From assembly GCA_023457535.1 (NCBI GenBank), contig JAEWLN010000011.1, forward strand, positions 1 through 36,848: a stretch of 36,848 bases of DNA, given 5' to 3'. The DNA comes from Bacteroidota bacterium. GTDB taxonomy: Bacteria; Bacteroidota; Bacteroidia; Flavobacteriales; Flavobacteriaceae. The notes beneath the pieces were generated by a model. The model did no database searches. It was not told the DNA's origin and was given only the letters and a program-made list of their open reading frames with translations. Positions 31,287 through 36,848 of the stretch are shown here, piece after piece. Each line of letters starts with the position of its first letter. Positions within the stretch are counted from its first letter, which is position 1. A program made the translations under genes and the position numbers.

Positions 31287-32819
31287 ATGAAACATTTTGT
31301 ATGGATCGCGTTACTGGCTTCAAGCCTTTGCGACGCCCAAATCACGACGCCGCAGATTGACGCCCTGGTTGAAAAAACGCGCCAAACCTTTGACGTACCC
31401 GGAATTGCCGTGGCGGTTGTCAAGGATGGCCAGGTGGTGCATGCCAAAGGTTATGGCATACGATCTATCGACACGCGACAACCCGTCGATGAGCATACCC
31501 TTTTTGGCGTTGCCTCGAACAGCAAAGCATTTACCGCCGCGGCACTGGCGATGCTCGTGGACGAAGGCAAACTTTCGTGGGATGACAAAGTGATCCGGTT
31601 TTTGCCCGAATTTAAAATGTATGACGATTACGTCACGCGCGAATTCACGATCCGCGACCTGCTCACGCACCGCAGCGGACTTGGCCTGGGCGCAGGCGAT
31701 CTGATGATATGGCCCGACGGCAATAATTTTACGACACAGGACATCATCCGCAATCTGCAATACCTTAAACCCGTATCGGCGTTCCGCACCAAATACGACT
31801 ACGACAATTTGCTGTATATCGTCGCCGGCGAGGTCGTCTATAAGGCCAGCGGACTGTCGTGGTGCGACTTTATCGAAACGCGCATCATGCAGCCGTTGCA
31901 CATGGATCGCAGCGCAGGCAGTTTTACGCGGTTGAAGGACACGTCCAATGTGATTGCGCCCCATGTTCCCACGGACGGCCAACTCAGGGCGATCGGACGC
32001 TACAAAGGCAACACATTTGACGCCGCAGCAGGCATTTATACCAGCGTCCATGACCTGTCCAAATGGGTTATCGCCCAGCTCGCGCGCGGCCGGTACGAAG
32101 GCAAAACGCTGTTCTCGGAAAAACAGCACAAAGAAATGTGGACACCGCAGACGCTGATGCCCCTCACGCCGATCGCGCCGTATAAGTCGAATTTCAAAAG
32201 CTACGGTCTGGGCTGGCAGATCGCCGATATCAATGGATTCAAACAGGTGTCGCATACGGGCGGACTCGACGGCATCGTCACGCAGGTCGTGATGATTCCC
32301 GAAGCCAATCTGGGCATCATCGTGCTTACCAACCAGCAGTCGGGCGCAGCTTTTACGGCCATTTCCAACACGATCAAGGACAGCTATCTCCAGATCGCGG
32401 CCAGTGACCACATTGCCAATCTGAGCAAGCAGCGCAGGCAAAAAGAGGACGACGCCGACAAGATCACAGACGAGGTCTGGACCACAGTGGCCAAAAACCA
32501 AAAAGCACGCGTTAAACCGGACTTTGGCAAGCAACTGGGCACGTACAAAGACAATTGGTTTGGCGAGATTGTACTGTCTGAAAAGAAAGGGAAATGGTAT
32601 TTCCATTCGGTGCGTTCGCCGCAATTATCCGGCGAGGTGTACTTTTACAAAGATCGGACGTATGCCGTGAAATGGTTCAACCGCAGTTTTCTGGCCGATG
32701 CGCTCATGACCTTCTCACCCGACGGATCGCGCATTTCCATGAAACCCATTTCGCCGCTGACCGATTTCAGCTACGATTTCCAGGATCTTGATTTTTCGCG
32801 CATCAGAGACGCAAAATAG
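31287..32819 (+). CDS. Secreted serine hydrolase (class C beta-lactamase fold, DUF3471 C-terminus)
   Basis: The 510-residue protein has a signal peptide (MKHFVWIALLASSLCDA, cleavage before Q) and a class C beta-lactamase/penicillin-binding-protein fold. The nucleophile motif S-x-x-K is SNSK within FGVASNSKAF near residue 77. The second motif is Y-D-N (KYDYDNLLYIV) near 172, and the third is HTGG (SHTGGLDG) near 324. The last 100 residues form a DUF3471-type beta domain. The substrate may be a peptide or cell-wall fragment; beta-lactamase activity is not implied. It follows the methyltransferase by 23 bp. Confidence 0.9.
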   Translation: MKHFVWIALLASSLCDAQITTPQIDALVEKTRQTFDVPGIAVAVVKDGQVVHAKGYGIRSIDTRQPVDEHTLFGVASNSKAFTAAALAMLVDEGKLSWDDKVIRFLPEFKMYDDYVTREFTIRDLLTHRSGLGLGAGDLMIWPDGNNFTTQDIIRNLQYLKPVSAFRTKYDYDNLLYIVAGEVVYKASGLSWCDFIETRIMQPLHMDRSAGSFTRLKDTSNVIAPHVPTDGQLRAIGRYKGNTFDAAAGIYTSVHDLSKWVIAQLARGRYEGKTLFSEKQHKEMWTPQTLMPLTPIAPYKSNFKSYGLGWQIADINGFKQVSHTGGLDGIVTQVVMIPEANLGIIVLTNQQSGAAFTAISNTIKDSYLQIAASDHIANLSKQRRQKEDDADKITDEVWTTVAKNQKARVKPDFGKQLGTYKDNWFGEIVLSEKKGKWYFHSVRSPQLSGEVYFYKDRTYAVKWFNRSFLADALMTFSPDGSRISMKPISPLTDFSYDFQDLDFSRIRDAK

Positions 32820-32881
32820 CAGGGATCGTCCACGGCGTTCAGTGCAAATTACCGGACCGGAATCCGGAGTGCATCGAAACC

Positions 32882-32912
32882 TTGCACAACTCAAATCTAA
32901 TCACTATTTTTA
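32882..32912 (+). promoter_or_regulatory. Probable promoter of spoT
   Basis: TTG at 32882-32884, a 20-bp spacer and TATTTTTA at 32905-32912 differ from consensus in the last base only. The ATG follows 17 bp later. Confidence 0.45.
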
Positions 32913-32929
32913 GGACGAAGTACGAAGCT

Positions 32930-35152
32930 ATGGTTGAGATTGATATTGAAAAAGAAAACAAGGCGATTGCGCATGAATACAAAGAATTGCTGCGCATCAG
33001 CTACCAGACATTGTCGCCCGAAGATAAAAAACTGATCCGAAAGGCGTTCGACGTGGCTGTGGACGCGCACAAGGACCAACGCCGCAAATCGGGCGAAGCG
33101 TATATTTTCCATCCGATCGCGGTGGCGAAAATCGTCGCATCGGAAATCGGGCTTGGCGCTACCGGAATTGCCGCGGCATTGATGCACGACGTGGTCGAAG
33201 ATACCGATATCACGATCGAGGACATCGAACGGATGTTCAACAAAAAAGTCGCACAGCTCGTCGAGGGCCTAACCAAGATCGCGCAGGTGCAAAAGGACTT
33301 GAACATCTCGATGCAGGCCGAGAATTTCCGCAAGATGTTGCTCACGCTCAACGACGATGTGCGCGTGATCCTGATCAAACTCGCGGACCGCTTGCACAAC
33401 ATGCAGACGATGGACGCGATGGCCGAGTACAAACAGGTCAAGATCGCATCGGAAACGCTGTACATTTACGCGCCGCTTGCGCACCGTCTGGGCTTGTACA
33501 ACATCAAAACGCAACTCGAAGACCTCGGGCTCAAATACACCGAACCGCAGGTGTACAATGAGATCGTGAGCAAAATCAAGGAAACCAAGGAAGAGCAGGA
33601 CGCTTACATCAAAGACATATCGGACGTATTGAAAAAATCGCTCGATGAGGAAGGCGTCGATTACATCATCAAGGGACGCCCGAAATCCATCTATTCGATT
33701 CGGCGCAAAATGCTCGCGCAAGGCGTGACGTTCGATGAAGTGTACGACAAGTTCGCGCTGCGCATTGTCTACAAATCCAACCAACACGACGAGAAATTCC
33801 TGGCCTGGAAGATTTATTCGATCGTGACCGACCATTACCGCCCGAGCCCGAGCCGTTTGCGCGACTGGATCTCATCGCCCAAATCGACCGGATACGAGGC
33901 ATTGCACATTACCGTCATGGGTCCCAAAGGCCGATGGGTCGAAATTCAGGTGCGCTCGGAACGCATGGACGAAATCGCAGAAAAAGGCTACGCGGCGCAC
34001 TACAAGTACAAACAAGGCGGCGGCAATGAAGAAAGCGGGCTCGACACCTGGCTTAATTTGTTAAAAGAAGCGCTTGAAAACTCGGAGACCAACGCGGTGG
34101 ATTTTGTCGAGGACTTCAAGATGAACCTGTACGCAAAGGAAATTTTTGTATTTACGCCAAAAGGCGAGATCAAATCGTTGCCAAAAGGCGCGACATCGCT
34201 CGACTTTGCGTTTTCGATACACTCTGAAGTTGGCGTCAAAACCCGCGGAACCCGCGTCAACGGAAGGCTCGTGCCGCTCAACACCGAGCTCAAAAGCGGC
34301 GACCAGATCGAGGTCATTACCTCCTCTACCCAAAAACCTACCGTCAACTGGCTCGACTACGTTACGACCTCGCGCGCCAAGAACAAGATCAAGAATGTCC
34401 TGAACGAAAACACCAAGAAGATCGCCGAGGAAGGAAAGGAATTGCTCACGCGCAAGCTCAAGCACCTCAAGATCACGATGAACGAACAGGTCGTCAATGA
34501 AATGGTCAATTTTTTCAAGCTCCGGACGAGCCTGGATTTGTTTTACCGCGTGGGCATCGGCGCCATCGAAAACCAACAACTCAAGGATTACGCGGCGCAA
34601 AAGAGCAACACGCTCATGAATTTTTTCAGGGGAAAAATCACGCGCAAGCACCACACAGCCGATGAGGACATCAACAAACCGGTATTGTCCGCCAATTATG
34701 ACATGCTTGTTTTTGGTCCCGAACACGATAAACTCGATTACAAACTCGCCACGTGCTGCAATCCCATTCCGGGCGATGACGTATTTGGATTTGTGACGAT
34801 CAACGAAGGCATCAAAGTACACAAAAAAGACTGCCCGAACGCCATTTCACTGCAATCCAATTACGCCTACCGCATCATCCAGGCCAAGTGGATCGATTCG
34901 ACACAGCAGGAATTCAAAGCGATCCTGAACATCCATGGCATGGATTCGCTCGGGCTTACGAATAACCTGACCAAGGTGATTTCAAACAACATGCATGTGA
35001 ACATCCAAAGCATTTCACTGAGCGGCGAAGCGGGAATTTTCAACGGACAGGTGACGGTAATCGTTCAAAACAACACCATTCTCAAAAAGTTGATCGACAA
35101 TATTAAAAAGATTGATGGGATTGACAAGGTGACGAGGGTTTATAAAAATTAG
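32930..35152 (+). CDS. spoT: Bifunctional (p)ppGpp synthetase/hydrolase (RelA/SpoT)
   Basis: The 740-residue stringent-response enzyme makes and degrades (p)ppGpp. The HD hydrolase domain is intact (IFHPIAVAKIV near residue 60, ALMHDVVEDTD near 83, LADRLHNMQTM near 147). The synthetase domain follows (GRPKSIYSIRRKM near 250, YEALHITVMGPKGRWVEIQV near 322-341, GYAAHYKYK). A TGS domain lies at about 405-465 (IFVFTPKGEIKSLPKGATSL) and an ACT domain at the C-terminus. Both activities seem to be present. The ATG before VEIDIEKENK is chosen as the usual family start. The gene is followed by heptamer array C. Confidence 0.95.
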   Translation: MVEIDIEKENKAIAHEYKELLRISYQTLSPEDKKLIRKAFDVAVDAHKDQRRKSGEAYIFHPIAVAKIVASEIGLGATGIAAALMHDVVEDTDITIEDIERMFNKKVAQLVEGLTKIAQVQKDLNISMQAENFRKMLLTLNDDVRVILIKLADRLHNMQTMDAMAEYKQVKIASETLYIYAPLAHRLGLYNIKTQLEDLGLKYTEPQVYNEIVSKIKETKEEQDAYIKDISDVLKKSLDEEGVDYIIKGRPKSIYSIRRKMLAQGVTFDEVYDKFALRIVYKSNQHDEKFLAWKIYSIVTDHYRPSPSRLRDWISSPKSTGYEALHITVMGPKGRWVEIQVRSERMDEIAEKGYAAHYKYKQGGGNEESGLDTWLNLLKEALENSETNAVDFVEDFKMNLYAKEIFVFTPKGEIKSLPKGATSLDFAFSIHSEVGVKTRGTRVNGRLVPLNTELKSGDQIEVITSSTQKPTVNWLDYVTTSRAKNKIKNVLNENTKKIAEEGKELLTRKLKHLKITMNEQVVNEMVNFFKLRTSLDLFYRVGIGAIENQQLKDYAAQKSNTLMNFFRGKITRKHHTADEDINKPVLSANYDMLVFGPEHDKLDYKLATCCNPIPGDDVFGFVTINEGIKVHKKDCPNAISLQSNYAYRIIQAKWIDSTQQEFKAILNIHGMDSLGLTNNLTKVISNNMHVNIQSISLSGEAGIFNGQVTVIVQNNTILKKLIDNIKKIDGIDKVTRVYKN

Positions 35153-35257
35153 TTTAAGGTTTAAGGTTTTAAGTTACGTCCGTTCGACGTTCGACATTCG
35201 ACGTTTGACGTTTGACGTTTGACGTTCGACGCTCGACTTCAACATCCGACATGCAAC
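35153..35257 (+). repeat. Heptamer array C, between spoT and the DUF1905 gene
   Basis: GTTTAAG-type heptamers at 35153-35173 are joined by GTTACGTCC to nTTCGAC heptamers in strict 7-bp phase from 35182 (GTTCGAC twice, ATTCGAC, GTTTGAC three times, GTTCGAC, GCTCGAC), followed by decaying units to 35257. It has the same composite order as array B read on its minus strand. Confidence 0.88.
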
Positions 35258-35272
35258 ACCAACTTAAAATCC

Positions 35273-35725
35273 ATGGAACCATTTTTCAACGGCCATTGCG
35301 TTCTTCAAAAATCTGCCGGAAAAGGCGGCTGGACGTTTTTGACAATGCCGGTTTTCGAAAACCTGCCCAAAAAAAAGAACAGTACCGTTCGCGTGCGCGG
35401 CTTCATCGACAGCTACGAACTCAAGGATTTCAACATTTGGGCGATGAAAAAGGGCACGTTCCTCGCGGTCAAGGCCGAAATCCGCAAAGCCATCCAAAAG
35501 GAAGAAGGCGACACCGTCAAGGTCACGCTGTGGCTCGATGAGCCGCAAATGGTGATCCCCGAGGATTTTCTGGCATGCCTGCGCGACGAACCCCAACTCC
35601 TGAAGCGTTTCGAATCCTATTCCGAACAAGCAAAAAAAGAAACGCTCGACTGGATTTTCGCTGCCAAAACCGAAGACGAAAAAATTGTCCGCATGGCTAA
35701 AATCATCGAAAAACTCGAAATTTAA
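35273..35725 (+). CDS. DUF1905/YdeI-OmpD-associated family protein
   Basis: The 150-residue cytoplasmic protein has a DUF1905 domain at the N-terminus (GGWTFLTMPVFENLPKKKNS, VRVRGFIDSYELKDFNIWAM, EEGDTVKVTLWLDE). A YdeI/OmpD-associated helical tail follows (PEDFLACL, KKETLDWIFAAKTEDEKIVR near 120-139). No catalytic site is known for the family. The frame is open upstream through the heptamer array, so the ATG just after it (MEPFFNGH) is chosen. It lies between two heptamer arrays, alone. Confidence 0.8.
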   Translation: MEPFFNGHCVLQKSAGKGGWTFLTMPVFENLPKKKNSTVRVRGFIDSYELKDFNIWAMKKGTFLAVKAEIRKAIQKEEGDTVKVTLWLDEPQMVIPEDFLACLRDEPQLLKRFESYSEQAKKETLDWIFAAKTEDEKIVRMAKIIEKLEI

Positions 35726-35726
35726 A

Positions 35727-35925
35727 GTTTGGCGTTTTAGGTTTGAAGTTTAAAGTTTAAAGTTTAAAGTTTAACGTTGCGTCCGTTTGACGTTTGACAT
35801 TCGACTAAAAAGTTTAAAGTTTAAGGTTTAAAGTTACGTCCGTTTAACATTCGACATTCGACTTTCGACATTCGACTTTCGACGTTCGACATTCGACTTT
35901 TGACTTTTGACTTTCGTCTTTCGAC
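35727..35925 (+). repeat. Heptamer array D, double composite, upstream of fur
   Basis: There are two copies of GTTTAAA-type heptamers, a linker (GTTGCGTCCG at 35776, GTTACGTCCG at 35833) and nTTCGAC heptamers. The linkers are 57 bp apart, the same distance as one pair in array B. The second TTCGAC run is the longest: about twelve units from 35842 to 35925, ending TTTCGAC 9 bp before the -7 element of fur. Confidence 0.9.
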
Positions 35926-35934
35926 TAAAACAAC

Positions 35935-35942
35935 TACCTTTG
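35935..35942 (+). promoter_or_regulatory. -7 element of fur, next to the start codon
   Basis: TACCTTTG matches TAnnTTTG and ends 4 bp before the ATG. Transcription would therefore begin at or next to the start codon, giving a leaderless mRNA. The -33 position is inside the heptamer array (CTTTCG, no TTG). Confidence 0.55.
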
Positions 35943-35946
35943 CCCC

Positions 35947-36408
35947 ATGACACTCATCTCAGTAGATAACAGCAAAAACCAAGAGATCGTAAAGAACGTT
36001 TTTACGAAGTACCTGGAGAACAAAGGCCACCGCAAAACGCCTGAACGCTATGCAATCTTGCAGGAAATTTACGACAGCGAGGAACATTTCGACATCGAGA
36101 ACCTCTACCTCAAGATGAAAAACAAGAATTACCGCGTAAGCCGTGCCACACTATACAATACGATTGAATTGCTTTTGGATTGCGCACTGGTTCGCAAGCA
36201 CCAGTTCGGGCAAAATCAGGCGCATTACGAAAAATCGTATTTCGACAAACAGCACGACCACATCATCATGACCGACACGGGCGAAGTCATCGAGTTCTGC
36301 GATCCGCGCATCCAGTCGATCAAAAAGACGATCGAGGAGATCTTTGACATCGAAATCCACAATCATTCACTGTATTTGTACGGCAACCGCAAAAAATCGG
36401 AGAACTAG
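35947..36408 (+). CDS. fur: Fur family transcriptional regulator
   Basis: The 153-residue metal-dependent repressor has an N-terminal winged helix (residues 15-85). Its recognition region reads RVSRATLYNTIELLLDCALV, and GHRKTPERYAILQEIY precedes it. The dimerisation domain has DHIIMTDTGEVIEFCDPRIQ and IHNHSLYLYGN, with His/Asp/Glu residues placed as in Fur metal sites. The zinc-binding C-x-x-C pairs of classical Fur are missing (one Cys in EFCDP), so metal specificity (Fe, Zn, Mn or peroxide) cannot be stated. It lies between spoT and purA, as in other Flavobacteriaceae. It is preceded by heptamer array D. Confidence 0.9.
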   Translation: MTLISVDNSKNQEIVKNVFTKYLENKGHRKTPERYAILQEIYDSEEHFDIENLYLKMKNKNYRVSRATLYNTIELLLDCALVRKHQFGQNQAHYEKSYFDKQHDHIIMTDTGEVIEFCDPRIQSIKKTIEEIFDIEIHNHSLYLYGNRKKSEN

Positions 36409-36540
36409 CATGAAAAGCATTGGGGCGTTGCGTCGGCTGGAAAATTTGTGGAAACATGATGTTTTCGCAAGCCGCCGCCGGGCTTTCCGCGGTGCGCGGC
36501 ACCTTGCTGCAATCCCTAACGCGCCACTCACCCACCCCGA
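36409..36540. other. GC-rich spacer with a small hairpin after fur
   Basis: This spacer contains GGTGC-GCG-GCACC (36491-36503) inside a GC-rich stretch, possibly a terminator or part of a dispersed repeat. No gene is supported. An open frame through it continues into the tandem repeats and has no family resemblance. Confidence 0.45.
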
Positions 36541-36542
36541 GA

Positions 36543-36769
36543 GCGCTTGTCCTTCGACTTTCGACTTTCTGACCAAAAACAACACGCTAATCCCAAAAGC
36601 GTTTGTCCTTCGGCTTTCGACTTTCGACTTTCGACGTTTCACCAACAACCCGCTAATCCCGAAAGCGCCTGTCCTTCGACTTTCGACTTTCGACTTTCGA
36701 CTTTTCACCAACAACACACTAATCCCGAAAGCGCTTGTCCTTCGACTTTCGACTTTCGACTTTTTGACT
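36543..36769 (+). repeat. Heptamer array E with higher-order repeats of about 66 bp, upstream of purA
   Basis: Four units start with GCGyyTGTCC (36543, 36599, 36665, 36731), spaced 56, 66 and 66 bp. Each continues with two to four TTCGACT heptamers; the first three then have a tail such as CACCAACAACACACTAATCCC. The last unit ends six bases before the purA start, with TTTTGACTAAACA in place of the tail. The unit structure differs from arrays A-D, which lack the GCGCTTGTCC and CCAACAA segments. Confidence 0.9.
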
Positions 36770-36774
36770 AAACA

Positions 36775-36848
36775 ATGACTGTAGATTTATTACTCGGCCT
36801 CCAATGGGGCGACGAAGGCAAAGGCAAAATCGTCGACGTTCTCACTCA
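36775..36848 (+). CDS. purA: Adenylosuccinate synthetase (5' end, truncated by the window)
   Basis: Only the first 24 residues are present (MTVDLLLGLQWGDEGKGKIV, then DVLT). The GTP-binding and catalytic motif QWGDEGKGK is diagnostic of PurA, which makes adenylosuccinate from IMP, aspartate and GTP in AMP synthesis. The gene continues beyond the right edge. The heptamer array reaches almost to the ATG and no TAnnTTTG is seen in between, so the gene may depend on the fur promoter or on a promoter in the array. Confidence 0.95.
   Translation, partial: MTVDLLLGLQWGDEGKGKIVDVLT

Noticed and set aside
35219..35272. An upstream start for the DUF1905 protein
   Set aside because: The region is the end of heptamer array C and adds no conserved sequence.
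36543..36769. Possible CRISPR array
   Set aside because: The repeats are direct and only partly conserved, the intervening parts are themselves repeats and not unique spacers, and no cas gene is nearby.
36344..36778. An open frame running from fur through the repeats to purA
   Set aside because: It is translated tandem repeat (Ser-Thr-Phe-Asp-Phe pattern) in a non-coding gap.

Overview
The window reads as chromosome of a member of the Bacteroidota, most likely the Flavobacteriaceae (Flavobacterium or a close relative, moderately GC-rich for that group). The evidence is type IX secretion (T9SS) C-terminal domains of both type A and type B, TTG-N(18-23)-TAnnTTTG promoters, the orders ftsK-lolA-lptG-ribBA and spoT-fur-purA, and few recognisable Shine-Dalgarno sites. 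Gene density is high, with many 1-13 bp overlaps and several convergent gene pairs whose stop codons touch.

Layout. Positions 1-7322 (+) hold a housekeeping run: thiol peroxidase, diacylglycerol/undecaprenol kinase, the DNA translocase FtsK, a LolA-like lipoprotein carrier, an LptF/G permease and RibBA. A perfect inverted-repeat terminator separates this from a large leucine-rich-repeat T9SS protein on the minus strand (7381-9855). Positions 9900-14440 are a looser accessory stretch: a GNAT acetyltransferase, a small helix-turn-helix regulator with repeated operator-like sites, tRNA-Ser(UGA), a palindromic element, a frameshifted remnant of a T9SS protein, a NUMOD4/HNH-derived DNA-binding protein, and an SDR oxidoreductase beside a broken AraC regulator. 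Positions 14441-15135 carry a DUF3606-type protein and a CinA C-terminal-like amidohydrolase.

Positions 15141-21391 form a damage-inducible mutagenesis module. An imuA-imuB-dnaE2 operon on the minus strand is divergent from an XRE-S24 (LexA-like) self-cleaving repressor. The 79-bp gap between them holds two copies of TGTTG-N7-CAACA overlapping both promoters. Positions 21635-27716 hold a small HD phosphohydrolase and a cell-surface polysaccharide group: a sugar 3,4-ketoisomerase (FdtA/WxcM-like), two hexapeptide acyltransferases, an O-antigen flippase, a sugar aminotransferase (FdtB-like) and a FemAB/GNAT-like protein. Together they suggest synthesis and export of a glycan containing a dTDP-3-amino-3,6-dideoxyhexose. 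Positions 27834-36848 carry a T9SS type B surface protein, a TRIC-type channel, a SpoU rRNA/tRNA methyltransferase, a serine hydrolase, the bifunctional (p)ppGpp enzyme, a DUF1905/YdeI-like protein, a Fur-family regulator and the start of purA.

The most unusual feature is a family of heptanucleotide arrays (consensus nTTCGAC, often joined through a GTTrCGTyCG linker to a second heptamer, GTTTAAA). It occupies five intergenic gaps: upstream of tpx, lexA-like/HD, spoT/DUF1905, DUF1905/fur and fur/purA. Spacing between linkers is always one more than a multiple of seven. In front of both tpx and fur the array ends exactly 9 bp before a TAnnTTTG element. I know of no established function for these arrays.
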